A stretch of 64,000 nt of DNA from positions 9,872,696-9,936,695 of the forward strand of contig CM019228.1 in assembly GCA_009741485.1 (NCBI GenBank), in the 5' to 3' direction. Position 1 is the first letter of the stretch. Every line of letters begins with the position of its first letter. A program made the position numbers and the translations under genes. The notes under the pieces were generated by a model, which was given only the letters and a program-made list of their open reading frames with translations, made no database searches and was not told the origin of the DNA. Source of the stretch: Malurus cyaneus samueli. Lineage: Eukaryota > Chordata > Aves > Passeriformes > Maluridae. Positions 16,961 to 31,900 of the stretch are shown one piece after another.

Positions 16961-19900
16961 ATGCTGCAGAGCTCGCCCGGCGCGACCCCCGCAGCCCCCG
17001 CCATGGACAAGAGCAGCCCCTGCGGCTCCGGTGCGCCCGGATCCTCGGCCGGCAGCAAAGGGCAGCAGCCGCGGTCCGCCTCGGCCGGGCCCGCCGCGGG
17101 GGAGTCTAAGCCCAAAGGCGGTAAGAGCTGGGAGGGGGCTCCGAGGGAGGGAGAGGGTAACCGTGGAGCTGCGGGGACAGACGGACTTGTGCCGCCCTTG
17201 GTTTGTGGGGAAGCTGAACTTCGCCTTGTCGGGTTGTTTGTCTCTCAGCTGGGTTTAATAGGCGGCGTTTCAGGTCACTGCTTGTTTTTGGTTTCTCTTT
17301 CCTTCCTCTTCCGGCTCTGCTCGCTGTTTGGTGAGTTAGGATCCCTGCTCTCCTCTTCCTTTAAGGATTAATGCTTTATCTTCATTAGTATTGGAGTAAT
17401 CAGCTTGAGAGCTAAAGCCCTGGTTCTATAGTAAGAACATACATTCACCAGTGCCTGTCAACAGAGGCCTTAACTTCTTGTTCCTGTGTTGTTAAACCTC
17501 TCCGAGGAGGTCTGGGATATGTACACAGCATTCCCCCTGCCCCACTGTTTCAGTGACCTACTTTGGGGGAGCTCAGAGTTAGTTGGGTGTTGTTTGCTCG
17601 TCTGGCATTCAACCCAAAGTGTCACACCTGGCATTGCAAACAGCTGGTTCTGCTGACAGAGCAGTTCGTCAGGAGCCAGTGTGGTTCCTGTCATCATTTC
17701 AAGGTGAGACCTAAGCCCCCTTAGTTCTCTAAACCTGTTTAGGAACAGTGTTCCTGGCAACCTTTCTTTCTTTTTTTTTTTTTTTTTTTCAAAACCTGGA
17801 AATGGGGCAATAGTGATTAAATGTTGTGCTCTTAGTCCTGCAAATATGTGAGAGAGAGTCAGCACATTGCCACACCACCGTTGCTGTACTAATTTCCTTC
17901 CTCCTCAGTGGTTTGTTTCAGTTGTGTTACTTAAGGCCTATGAAAAAGCAGCAGTACACTCCAAAGGTTTAACAAAATGAGTCTTGGAGGTGTTTGTTGG
18001 CTCCTTTTTGGACTTCTAAATGTGGTCATGTCCTGGGTAACCGAGCATTACCTGCTCTTCACAGGTATTAATTGACCTCCACAGGATTGACAGAAGTGGG
18101 ACGTGGGAGGTGACTCACCCACAGCTCCCCAGGTTGTGCTGTAACTGTGCAATTACAGTGAAATTTTAACTTCAAATTCAAACACATGGAAGTCTTCTTA
18201 GGAAGAACTTCTGTCTTGCCAAGAGACACCTCCTCACAGCAGCTTCTTTTGTAGTGGTGTGTGATGTTCTATGGAGGATTGTTCACAGAATGCAAACATC
18301 CTTCAGGAAGGAGTTAAGATGACCTGTACTGTGGCTGGTATTCCATCATGCAGAAGACATGGTATCTGTATTGAGGAAGGAGGTACAAGGCCTGTTATTC
18401 CAGCTCACAATAAAAATGTTAAGAGAGTTTTGTGGAATGTGACCTTTTACAGGCTTGAAATAATGCCACTAGTAGCACAGGAGCAGTGAGGAGAGAAATC
18501 CTGATGACCATTCTCTTCTACTCCAACGCTTTTCATTACATAAACCCCCAAACTTTTTAAGACTTTTTTTTTTTTTTTAATAAGGCAGGAAAATTTTGTC
18601 ATTGCATAATTCTACTTGAATGATACTTGTTTCTGAAACACAGTGCAGGGCAAAAGGACGAGTTGCTTCCATTGCAGTGCATCAAGGATACCTGGAAAAA
18701 TCAGAATCTCTTTCCATAAGAGTAGATGCATATTTAGGAATATCCTAACTGAAGGGTACTGAAAACTAAAATGAAAAGATTCCCTTGGTAAAATCAGGAC
18801 AAGCAACTTCATAGGGTGTAGCTGGGTTAAATTGTGGCTATTTTTTTGTAGCTATTGCATGTAGGACACTGGTGGGATATAATAGCTAAGGGCAAATGGG
18901 CTTGTTGGGGTTCTCTGCAGTCCTCAAGGGCTGATGGACAGTGTTAGTAGTCACAAATGTTCGTGGGCCTTGTCAGGTCATGTGTGAGCCTGCTTGGCTG
19001 GGCTGTGTGAGAGCTCGCTCACCTCCTGCTCACTGGGATGTTTGCCTTGGCAGCAGCAATGGCCTCAGTGTGTTTTCATGAAACCACCCTGTGGCTTTAG
19101 TGTGATCCAAACCCCTTATGCAATGCTGCTGGCTTCAGCATAGCTCAGCAGAAAGGGTTTGCTACCCCAGTAGCAAACCAGGCCCAAGTGGTCACCTAGA
19201 GCTGCTCCTAACCTTGGAACTTAATGTTCTCTCTGTTTGTTTGGAGATACAGGTCCTCTAGCAGCAGGAGAAACCGCAAATTCCAGGGCTTGCTCTAAAA
19301 TGCAAGAACAGTTTTATTGCTAGTGTTTTTAAATTATATGGACAGTATTTTTTATGAGTCTCTTGGAGTGTGAATGGGTAGATAAATCCACATAATCTGT
19401 ATGTGTATATAGGGTAGATCTCATGAAAACAACAAAGGACTAACTGATGACCTGAGTGAAGAGTAAGTATCTCACCAGCACTGTTGCTGCTGCTAACTCC
19501 TAATTTGCCAAGAAAAGAAGGAAAAAAGAAACTAGCAAATCCAAATTTACACCACTTAAAACTGGGATCTCACAAGAGAGGATGGCAGTAAGAATCTTCC
19601 ACTTTTCTCTGGTTTTAGTGTAGCCTGTCCTGCCCTGTTCTATGTGGGAGTGCTGGGATGGATGATAGAAAGCAGAGAGCTCCCTGACATGTGGCATGCT
19701 GGAAAGCTTGGAAGGGACAGCATTGCTTAGATTCAGAGAGGGGGAAAGCTGTTCCAGTTTACAAATGCATTCTGCAATCTGTCTGCTGACTGATTTCTTT
19801 ACTACTCTGATGGACCAGGCTTCTACTGAAGCTTCTACTGAGGTCAGTTATTCCTGTAGTGGGGAGATGAAATCATCAATTTGTAAAATCAGGTTTGAAA

Positions 19901-22900
19901 TATTGTTAGACTGTTGTAGGGTCCTTTTAAAAAATGTACAAGTGGAGAGCTCTTTCCTATAAAATGTGAGTCACTCAAGTGACTCCCAAAGACTCTAGGA
20001 GGTGGCTTGAAAGGACCTGTAGTATGACAGGAATGTGTAAACCATCTGACTGACAAAGTGCATGGTGAGTAACTCCGTTAAAACTTTAAGTGGTAAGAAA
20101 TTCTTCTGTCAGCTGCAGCTACGAGCTGTTCCTCCTTCCCAGGCTTTGTAAATACCCACTTTGGACTCACTTCTTTTGAGTTGTTTCTTTTCCCCAGCTG
20201 AAGATGGCAGAGAAACTGCAAGTGGTACCGACGCAACAGGCATGTGCCCCTCTAGTGCATTTGCTGAAATGACAGATTTAGGAGGGTGGTTGGACTCTAA
20301 ACTGACAAATGCTGCTCCTGAGTAACTTAATGAGTAGTCCAAACCTCGTCAAAATGACTTTTTTTACCACAGCCTCTGAGGTGTTGGTTATTCCTTCTTC
20401 CTTACAAATACTCTCAAACAAGGTCTATCTAATCATTCAGCCAGGCCTGGTCACACCCTCAGTATTTGGCAGCTTCTGGTGTGTTTTTTTTCCTGATAAC
20501 ACTCAAGCCATGTCTTTTTAGCCTGATGTGCATTAAAGCACTGCCAGCTATGCAAGCATGTGTTTGAGTTACACAGCTGTGGTTCTGACAGAGTTGGTTT
20601 AATTCTGAATTAAAGGATCAGCCTTTTGAATAGCAGAGTAAATTATCAGTTCTGATGATGAAGTTTGACTGCAAAATGGGCCTGTCACATCGTGTGAAAG
20701 TAATGATAGTGTCCTATTATAGCTGTGCTTGCAGGCAAAGACTGAAGTCTGACAAGTGCAAGAAGCAGCAGACCAGCACAGAACCTGGTCCAGCCCTTTT
20801 ATTACTTAATTTATTCTTAAGAAATTGGATCCTTTCTGATATACAATAATACTCATTTATTCCAGCCCTACCTTTTTTTGGGGGTGCAGGTGGGTGAAAA
20901 AACTTAAAATAACAAAAAAAAAAAAACCCAAACAAAAAGATGTAGTTTATGTGAATGATGCCATTCCAACTGTTTTAAATGCTTGGGTAGATGGGAAGTG
21001 GTGCTGGGAAAGGGGAAAGCTGGAGGCACTGGCAATGAAAATGCCCACATGAGAAATATGATCCTGAATCCCTGTGATGTGTTTGCCTGCCTTGTAAGAT
21101 TTATGTTAAGGGGTGGGGAGGAGGACTACAAAGTGGGAAAAGAGAAACGAACAGGCTTTTATAAATTGCAACTAGATATTGTGTGAGGCCTTGCTGTTTG
21201 TGGAATGTTTACTGTGTATCCAGAGTGACTTTGAGGCTGCCTGTGTGGATAGATGTCTTGGGGGCCTGTGGAGTTCAGTTTCCAAGCTTACAATCATACC
21301 TCTTCTACAAATAAAACTGTGGGCAGGTGGTGGAAGTGCCAGGTTAAGCAACAGGTCAGCAGTCTGTTGTGTCCTTGGGCAACTCTGATCTTGTGTTAAG
21401 ACTACTAGAAATACCTTCATAGTATTAACTCTATTCCAGCAGTTTGATGTGGCAGCTGTTGAGGCACAGAAAACCTCTCTCAAGAGCTGGACTGATTTTT
21501 CTGCTCTTGTGAACATTATTCCTGCAATATTTTGCTTTGTGCTTCACCACTGTGTCCTGTGTTAGGGTCAGTGGTGTGCTAAGCATGGGTTTTGGCAAGC
21601 AGTTGTTGTTGCATAGGTTGGTGGACTTAGATCTTAGGTATGTGCCTCGCAAGGCCACAAAGCATTTGGTTTGTGCTTCAAGATCAGTTAGCCTTTGTTG
21701 GCCTGATAACATAAAAGTGTATTTTTAAAACAGTTAGATCTGCTGGGATCTTTTAGGCAATGAGTGCAGAAGTGAGTGAAAAAAAGCAATGGGAGCCTTC
21801 AAGAAAAATGCAGGCAGCAGTGTCTTTATACAAGGGAATGTGATAAATATGATAAATTGTTTGTTTTAGGCAAATGGAAAAAAAAAAAACAAAAACCTAG
21901 TTGTTGTCAGTTCTTGTAATGGGGCATGAAGATGTGGTATCTTGGTATTTATCACTTCATGTACCAGGCAACACTCTGATGTCTGGTGGTGGCAATTCCA
22001 AATCTGGATAAAGGGAAATTCAACTATTCTTATAGAAGGTAGAGCACAGCAAATATATTCTTTCAAACTCTTGTACCAGATCTTTGGGCAATGATAGGAA
22101 TGAACTGGTTTGGGTTGCTGGGGGGATTTGATGTCCTGATAAACACTGCCCTGGAGACAGTGGCTGAGGTGAAGTTAGCTGAGGTGCAGTACATGGGGAC
22201 ACCTCTGAGGCTGCTGATCTGATTCTTGGAATTTTTTTTCTTTTCAGATGGAAAGAATGCGAGTGGATCCAAACAGCGTTATAATCGTAAAAGAGAAACT
22301 TCATATTCAAAAAATGAGAACTTTTCCAGTCAGTCCCGTCGCTCCAATTCACAGAAAAGCAAAGCTTTTAACAAGATGCCCCCTCAAAGGGGAGGCAGCA
22401 GCGGAAGTGGCAAATCTTTTAGCTCTTCTAATGGTGGAAGACGAGATGAGGTGAGAAGTGTAATGCCATGCCTCCAAGGCCTTCTTTCTTGGGATGAGAG
22501 GATCACCCTGACCTGCCTAGATAGATCTGCTGTTCAGCTCCTGGGCTGGGAAGGGAAAGAGTGATAAGAGGTGCTAACATCGTTGAGATGCCAGAGGGAA
22601 TGTGAGTAGAGCAACTTGGCAACTACAGAAGAGGAGTGCTCTAAGAAAAAATGCCATCTGAGGAATGGGTGCCAAGACAGGCCATGTACACATCTCATGA
22701 CACGGGTCCTTTGTGAAAATATATAGTGACCTCATTTCACTGCCCTGTTCCTGCTGGCCACACTATTGCTGGTACAGCCCAGGTGCTGCTGGCTGTCTTG
22801 CTCACCTGGGCACACCCGTTCATGTTCAGCCACTGTTGGCCAACATCCCCAGGTCCTTTCCTGATGTGCAGCTTTCCAGCTGCTCTTCTCCAGGCCTGGA

Positions 22901-25900
22901 GCATCCCAAGAAGTTGTTATGACCCAAATGCAGGACCCAGCACTTAGCCTTGTTGAACCTCACACAATTGTCCTTGGCCCATCAATCCAGCGTGTCCAAA
23001 CCCTTCTGCAGAGCATTCCTGGCCTCCAGCAGTTCAGCATTCCTGCCCAGCTTGGTGCCCTCAAATCCCTCATCCAGATCATTGATAAACACATTAAACA
23101 GGACTGGCCCCAATACTGAGCTCTGGGTAACCCCCCTAGTGACCAGCCCCAAGTGGATGTAGCTCCATTCCTCACCACTTTCTGGACAGGTTTTTACTCG
23201 GAGAGTTGTGCATTTTCCAAGCCATGGGCAGCCAGTTTATCCAGGGGAAGGCTGTAAGAAGCTGTGCCAAAGGCTTTTCTGAGGTCCAGGTAGACAAACA
23301 GCCACAGCTTTTTCCTCGTGCACTAAATGGGAGGAGATCAGGTTAGTCAAGCAGAGCCTGCCTTTCGTGAAGCAACGCTGGCTGTGCTGATCCCCTGGTT
23401 GTCCTGTACATGCTGTGTGATGGCATGAAGGATGACCTCCATAACCTTCCTCATCACTGAAGTCACACTGACAGGCCTGTAATTCCCCAGATCCTCCTTC
23501 CAGCCCTGCTTGTAGGTGTGTGTCACACTTGATGACTTCCAGTCAGCTGGAACCTCCCTGTTTGCCAAGACTGCTGGTTAATGCTGATCATTAATTGCTG
23601 TTTAATGATGATCACTGCTGCCAGCTCCCACAGTGCCCATGGGTGGAGCCCTACGGGTGTCTGAGTGGCACAGCAGGTCACTGACTCTTTCTCTGGATTC
23701 TGGGGGCTTCATTTTGCTCCCTATCCCAATCTTCCATCTCAGGGGGCTGGGTATTCTGAGGACGACTGGCCTTACTATGAAAGGCTGAAGGAAAGAAGGC
23801 ATTAAGTAGCTCATCCTTTTCCTCACCCTTTGCCACTGTTTCCCTTTGCATGCATTAAAGCATGGGGATTTTCTTTAGCCCTCTTTTTGCAGCAGATGTA
23901 TTTATGGAAACATCTTTTTGTCTTTTACAGGAGTGGCTAGATTAAGTTCTAGTCAAGCTTTGGCCCTTTACCTCTTTCCCTCTATAACCTCATCACATCC
24001 TTGTAGTCCTGCTGAGTTCCCTGTCCCTTCTTCCTCAGATCATAAATTCATTTTTTCCTGACTTCCAGTTAAAACTCGCTGTTGAGCCAGGCTGGTCTTC
24101 CCCACTGGCTGATTTTTTGGCACAAGAGGACAGAATACTCCTGTGCCTTTAAGATTTCTTGAAGAATGTCCAGCCTTGGACTCCTTTGCCCTTCCAGTCC
24201 CAAGGGACTCTGCCAACGAGTCTTCTAAACAGGCCAAAGTTTGCGCTCTGAAGATTGATTGGGTCCTACCACTTCAGGGCACAAATTTACAAGTGATAGT
24301 GGTATTGAGAAAGTAATTGTAACTGCCTTGCTGTTATCAAAGTAAAACCAGACTGAGGTTTTTATGCTGATGTGGGTCTAAATACCGTAGAGGATTTTTG
24401 GGCTTTAACTGATACTCTGATTTTTCAGTTTTGATGGATGAGCAGCACTTCTCACCTAGATCACTGGCTCAAAATTCACCTGCTGCCTCTGTTGAATTCT
24501 TAGTCTTTGCAACACAAGTACAACCTGTGCAAACAGTAATCAGGCTTGTAGTACTGTCTAAAAGAGTATTGTCAAGATTTAAACAACTTCTTCTTGACTA
24601 TGTTTTGCCAGTGTTTACTTGTCTTTGTGGTTATTTTAACTCCTTTTGCTCATTGTGGGGTAAGACTACTGAGTTCTGACTTTCAGGTTCTTGTGCATTT
24701 CTAGTGCTGCACCGCTTGTTTTACAGAACAGGGATGGGAGAAGGTGAGTGAGTGGATGCTGCATGTTCTGTGTGTAATCACTGATGGGGCCTGAATGTCC
24801 ACCTGTACTGATGCTTTTGCTGTAAACTCCAGCAGTTTCTAACAAATGCTGTTCTCTCTTAGGTAGCAGAGGCTCAACGGGCAGAGTTCAGCCCTGCCCA
24901 ATTCTCTGGTCCCAAGAAGATTAATCTGAACCACTTACTGAACTTCACCTTTGAACCCCGTGGCCAGGCAGGACATTTTGATGGGAATGGACATGGCAAC
25001 TGGGGGAAAAGGAACAAGTGGGGACACAAACCATTCAACAAGGAGCTCTTTCTGCAGGCCAAGTGAGTGGGAGATCCATGGGGCTCTTAGACTTCTGCAG
25101 AGACATGGAGCTGTAAGGGGTGACCAGCCAGGGAAGTGTATTTGGGCTTGACTAATTGTATTGTCTTTTCCAGGGTGAAATTAGTTTTCCATAGAGTTTT
25201 CAGTGGTAGTGACTAAATTTTAAAGGGATGTTGTCTTTACCTGTTTGCAAGGTATCTGGTGGAGTGGGTCCTTTAGATACAAACCAGTTAATCTGCTCAA
25301 ATTTTCAGGCTTTGGGACATGGTACTCCCATTTGGGAGTATCTGTGTAGTTCCCTATAGAAGCTGGGTGTTTTTTCCAAAGTTAGTGTGTTGAGATGGAA
25401 GGGATAGCAGTTGCTAGATGAAAGCTAATCTGAATGTGTAAGTCCCAAAAGCAATTACTTAGACGGGTCTTAATTCTTAAATTGCTGATTATTTTGTGGG
25501 CCCCTAAATATGTAGTATAACCCGAATTATGACCAATATATGATAACCTAGCAGCAGAATTCCTTTGTGACTGGAAGTTTCCCCAGAATTTGACGTGTGT
25601 TATGGACTTCCTGTCTCTGATGATGTTAAAACGTATTCTCAGCATTGATGCTTCTGATTTCTCCCTAATGTTTTGTGTCTTATTGTAGTGAAGTATATTT
25701 GCAGGAACATGCTAGTAATTGTAGTTTTTTAAAGGACTGTAAAGTTTTTTAAAGGAGTATATTTTTTTCCCCATATGGATTCCCTGTTTTTTAACAGATC
25801 CCCATTGCAGCTGACTTACTTACATGTGTGTTTATGGAAAACCAGTCTGCCTGGCTTATTCTGTACTTAGTGTGTGATGTTGTGTCTAACTGAAATTCGA

Positions 25901-28900
25901 TATACCTGTGTCCTGGAAATCTGGTTGTGAATTGAACTCTTGATTTTTTTGTTGCTAGCAGTTACTGACTGCATCCAGTGGTTTTCTGCTGGACAAAGAA
26001 GAAACTCAGAGAATCCTATAGAATAGTTCTCAAACATTTTTAAGAAATGAGTGGATCATTTGTCTCTTTGCTTTTCCCCAGCTGCCAGTTTGTTGTCTCT
26101 GAAGAACAAGACTACACAGTCCACTTTGCTGATCCAGATACCTTGGTCAACTGGGACTTTGTGGAGCAAGTGGTCAGTTGTGATGTGCTAGATTTTTTTT
26201 TTTCCTTCTTAAGAACCTCAACCTATCTTTAATTACTTCTTTCCCTCTGTGATGTTACATAAAACTCAGCTGTTTTTGAGTTGAGGCCTTTTCTGTCACT
26301 CCCACAATACTGGGAAAGATCTGTCATGGAATATATTATGAAATACTTTCATGACAGGAAAAGAGAAGTGCTAAAATCTATTAGGAAAATTAGCAGCTTC
26401 TTGCTTTCGCAGATGGGAGCTCATCAAAAATAGTATCTGACATTCTGTAGACAGAGTCCTTGTGATGGAGATATTAACAGAAAACTTGGACTTGAGTCCA
26501 TGGAAGAGGACTAGAGTGTAGAATTTTGAAGACTTATTCTGTGCATAGGTGGCCTATCTTGCCTAGCAACAAAATGGAAAATCTCTTGAGAATTGTGGTC
26601 AGAAATTTTGGGTTGTCTCAAGCAGAAATTTATATCTGCCAAGACAGTCTGGTGCATGGTGTAGGTGGAGAGGAGGTAGGCTTACTGTTACCTGTCACTA
26701 CAAGACAGCTGAAAAAATCTGGGTGCTGGCTTGGCAGTTAAATCTCTGCCACACAGAGATTCAACCAAAGTGTCTGCCTAGACCTGGCATGTTCATGCAA
26801 GTGGGTAAGTTCAGTCTCACAGTTACACTGGGCTGCACAAGTCTGCTTGTGTGAGAGGCCACAGAGCTCGCTCGCTGTCTTCTCACTGAATTCGGATCAT
26901 GAAGATGCTGCTCTTAGAGATGATGAATACTTAAGGGGAGACATGAGAAAACTGATTTTTTTAATGTCATTAGTAGAAATAAGACATAGGAAGTACGATG
27001 AGCGGCTTAGGTTATTCATGTGCTGTCTGTAGCTGTAGTTCACAGTGTACTAATTTCTTGGTAAATAAACAGAACTTAAAGAGCTGGAAGATAGTATGTT
27101 AGAATAGATCTTACAGGTATTATTAGAATAATAATCTTATTATTATTAGTCAGTCCCAGGAACTGATTTCTGAGTCTAAAGCTTGTACTGTTCTTCACAT
27201 GTGTCATTTCAGCGAATCTGTAGCCACGAAGTGCCCTCTTGCCCAATATGTCTGTACCCACCGACCGCAGCCAAGATCACCCGCTGTGGCCACATCTTCT
27301 GCTGGGCATGTATCCTTCACTACCTGTCCTTGAGTGAAAAGACCTGGAGTAAGTGTCCTATTTGTTATGGCTCTGTTCACAAGAAGGATCTCAAGAGGTG
27401 AGACCATATTAATTAAACTGTGCATCTTTTTGAAATGTTGTTTTTACACTACTAACCTCCTCCGTACATTGCAGTGTTGTTGCTATGGCAACACGTCAGT
27501 ATGCAATTGGTGATACCATTACGATGCAACTTATGAGAAGAGAGAAAGGTGTTCTTGTAGCACTGCCCAAATCCCAGTGGATGAATGTGGTTCAGCCTGT
27601 TTACATCAGAGGTGAGTGTATCTGAGTCCTGGCAGTTGGAATCCTGTTCCTTAAAATATACCAGACTGCAAAACACGGGGCATAGCTGCTGAAAAGCTTA
27701 ATAACACATACTAACAAGAAACTTTCTACTCGGACTGTTTTTCTGTAAGGCTGTAACTTGCGTGCCGTTTCCCTTCAAGTGACTGCACTGCAGATTTCTG
27801 CCATCTCAGTCTCTGATAGTTTGATGTGTACTTTGTATCTTACAGTCATTGGTGTGACTCTTACTGCTTTTATTGGCGCCTCCGTGTCCTTAACTTTTTT
27901 TCCTTCTGACTCCTCATTATACAGCTTCACAAAAATAACTCTCTGTGTCTAAACTATTTCAAGGCTGTAATCTTCAACAAGGTTTTCATCATCTTCACTT
28001 ATCAGCTGAAGTCAGTGAATGCTATGGGGAAATAATCAAAATTATTGCAAAGCTATTCCAAACATCTGTTGCCTGACATCTTCAGTTTTCTCCAGTCAAG
28101 AGTGTGACTAACTCATCATCATCTTATCTGTTAGTATCACAAAAATTTTGTGACTAAAGAAATAATTTTACTGAACATTGCTGCTTTGTGGGCTGTCTTG
28201 GCTCACTTCATTTTGCAGTCACATTTAGGGAAGGCTGCATGCATTGAAACTCTGGAAAAAGTCAAGTCTTCTAAAGTGTGATGGGTATCCAGTATGCAGG
28301 CTCTGGTCTTATATATTTCTCAGAATTTGAAATTAGAGGACTTTACAAACAAAAGAATAAATACAGGATTTGAGAACTCTAAAGCCAGGAAATTCACCAT
28401 TAACTTGGTGTCTGTTGACAAGGTTGGACTCTTGGGGAGCAGTGAATACAGGGACTGTGTTAATATGGGATGCTGTGGTTGCTGTAAAGTAGCAAAGACA
28501 GTCACCTTTTGGTAACTTCGCAACTCTTTAGCTTACAATTTCTGTTATGCTTCTTGTAAAAACTTCATAATAATGTTTTTTATGGTTTTTTAATGCATAT
28601 GGGCTTATGAACTAGTTTGAGCCAAGCCAGGGTGGCTTTGCAGAAATTTCCAACAGCAGTATTTTTGAGAAAAGAGGAAGAAGCTACAGACTGCATTGTT
28701 TCAGGAAGTTTTGACGCCCCCAAGACTTCTCAAAGGTGATGGTTCTACAGTGTAGAAGTTTAGGCTTGATTTTTAGTGATGTGTAGCAACTGAGTGATGA
28801 AGTGGCAGATAAACTGCTGTGTGGGGGAGATATGTGTCAGAGCAGCTATGTGACACCAGCCTGTGATACAATGGTAATTTTTGGAGTCTGTATCAAACTC

Positions 28901-31900
28901 TTGCTGAGTGTTGTCTGCCCTGGGGGTTTAACTCACAGAAGTGAGCAGTAACAGAACTTCAGAAGCAGCAGCAGTCCACACTGGTGTCTCTGCATGCAGA
29001 TATTAATGATTTGGTGCTCCTTCTGTGCAGATGACCAACACAGTCAGTATTCAAAGCTGCTTCTGGCATCCAGGGAGCAGGTCTTGCAGCTGGTGATTCT
29101 GGAGGAGAAAGCGGCATTACTGAAGCAGTATGAGGAGGAAAAACACACCCCAGAAGCCTGTTTCATTGAGGCAGCTATCCAGGAGCTGAAGGTAACCTCT
29201 TGGGAGGCTTTTAGTACCTTTGTTTTTGAGAATGTGCTGAGGGCTGAGCATCCCTGTTCTGCTGCATATTTGGTGTGATTATTCTGGTCTCCAGCAAGTT
29301 GCTGGTGTTGCTGCTGGAGTAGCATCATAGCTCCTTGGAGGCCACTGTAGCCTTTGGGCTCCAGGTATATAGTGTGATTTTCAGGATAGCACAGCAGAAT
29401 GGTTTTTACTGGATGGTATTCCAATAAAGGAGTATCAGGACAAGGCTAAGAATAGCTATGGTGATGGTCTCCTGGCTTAAAGGGCAAATTGAAACTTGAT
29501 CCCTTTGGGTGATCTGCAGGAGCGAGAAACAGCACTCTCTGCTGACCAGGATAAAAACAATGGCATTGCTGGAATCACTGCAGCTGTGGAAGAATTGGTC
29601 CTAGAAAGCTCCAAAGCTGTGGAGCCTGCTGTTTCCCACGAGAAAAAGGTGGGTGACAAATGTTCTCTGGCAGATCCTGCTAACACTTAATTCTGCCACT
29701 CCACACTCCAGTATGCAGTGAACTCGTGCCAAAGATTTTTGAAGAGATGATAATCTTTGAAGGAGGTGACATGGTACTAACTCTGTCCTCTCTGCTGTGG
29801 TAGTGTGATGTGGAATATCTCTCTGCATTTGATGAGGAGCTTGTGGAGCCTTGCTCTGACCTGGCAAGTTCCTTTTCACCTCCTGTGGAAGTAGAAGAGG
29901 CAGTGCTGGATGAGGAGGAAGTACCTGAGGTGGACACTGTAGGTGAACCTGTTATGAACACTATAGAAGAACCAACTCCAGCTGAAACAATCTGCCAAGA
30001 ATCTAAAGATACAATTAGCAGTGGACATCTTGGCAACTCTCCTTTTTACTATTTCTATCAAGGTCAGTGTAATGAAATCCTGAACTCATAGGGGCAGAGA
30101 TGCCTCCTTTGGGACCCTCCTTGAGGAATGTGTTTTTCAGTTCGTTAGATGCAGCTAACCCCTGTGAAATAAAAGTCCTGCAGGAACTCAGAAAGAAGAT
30201 TTAATTTTATAAGTGGAGGGTGTATTGAGGTGGGGAGAAGGGTACTGAAAATGAACAAGCAAAGGAGTGATGATGTCTTGCCTTTCAGCGGAGGATGGGC
30301 AGTGCATGTACCTTCACCCTGTGAACGTTCGATGCCTTGTGCGTGAATATGGCAGCTTGGAGAAGAGTCCAGAGAAAATAACAGCTGCTGTAGTGGAGAT
30401 AACTGGCTACTCCATGACAGAGGTAGCTATTTTATCTTATTAATTAAGCTCCATGTTTTAGCAGTTTGATCATTGTAGCTGATAGAGGAGACTTGATTCT
30501 CTTCAGTAGTAAGAAATAATAACTATGGATGGGTAGGGATGCTAATCTGTGAAGGGCATCTGTGCAAGGTGTTGGGCTTTATGCTGCTTTTGATAAGTAG
30601 GCTGAAGTCTTTTTTTTTTTTTTCCCTAGAAGTACAAAAATAATTGTGTTGCAAGTCTGGTATTGCAGGATTTTATTCCAGTGATACAAGTGAGAAGGGA
30701 GGAAGAACATGAAAATCAGTGAGCGAGTTGGAGTCACTGCATCCAAGTTTAATTAGGATGTAGTTGGTGGAGATCTTGGAACATTTGGTTCTGACTCAGG
30801 GCATCCTTTCTGTGCTTGTAGTTTATAAAGTAATTATTGTGTCACTGGTGGTTATTTTTTTTCCATTTGGTTTGATGAATGCTGTGCATTCCATCTCCAT
30901 TTGTCAGTGGCAGCTCTAGGCTTTGTGGTGGTGATGTATCACTCTCTCTTATCAGGATATAAGACAGCGTCATCGCTACCTCTGTCACTTGCCCCTCACC
31001 TGTGAGTTCAGCATCTGTGAACTGGCTCTGAAGCCACCTGTCATCTCCAAGGAGACTTTAGAGTTGTTCTCAGGTTGGTACTACTTTTCTAGTAGGTTCC
31101 GCCATGAAAGGGATTGGTTCTTATCCCTTAATAGTAGAAAAAAACCCCATACATTAGAGGTTTACTGTCTGACTGCTAGATGGAACAGACCCAACTCAAC
31201 AACTATGCTGTTTCGTAGACAACAATTACAAAAAGAATTTAAAATCCTGGCTGCCTAAAAGAGCATATGTTGTTTTAAGCCTGTTTTGTTACTAATGTAT
31301 TATAAGGTTGTTTTCAGAGCTGGAGGAAACCTTGCCAGAGTATTGGTGTGGGTTTTTTGATATGCAATGTTGTGCATTGCTCATAGATGACCTTGAAAAG
31401 AGGAAACGTCTACGGCAGAAGAAAGCTCGTGATGAACGACGGCGCGAACGCAGGATTGAGATAGAAGAAAACAAGAAACAGGGCAAATGTAAGTCATGAT
31501 TGCACAGAACTGGTGGATTTTCAGTCACATTTGGTTGCTGAGCTGATTTCTTGAGCTATAAGATGAACTCTGAGGCTTGTAGTTTGTGGTGTGTACTTAG
31601 AACAAGATTATAAAGATTAGAAACAATGTCTGTGTAACAAAAAACATAAGCTGTTTTAGTCAGGATGTTAAGTGATGTTATGCAATTGCTGCATACTTGT
31701 GCATTTTGGGAGAGATGGAGGGCATTCAAGGGCACAGCCATCTCCATGGTGTACATAGCTCTCTGCTTTTATAGTAATCACGGTGAAGAGTGAAGAAGAC
31801 AAAAAAAGGCCTAGAAACTGCTTCCATCCAGCAGCAGGGCTTGTACTGGTCTCCAAAATAGAGGGTGGAAAGAAATGAGTTGGCACCTCCTAGACTACTG

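Noticed and set aside
22713..24237. Open frames in RNF10 intron 2 as a nested gene
   Set aside because: They are interrupted CR1 reverse transcriptase remnants in antisense orientation.
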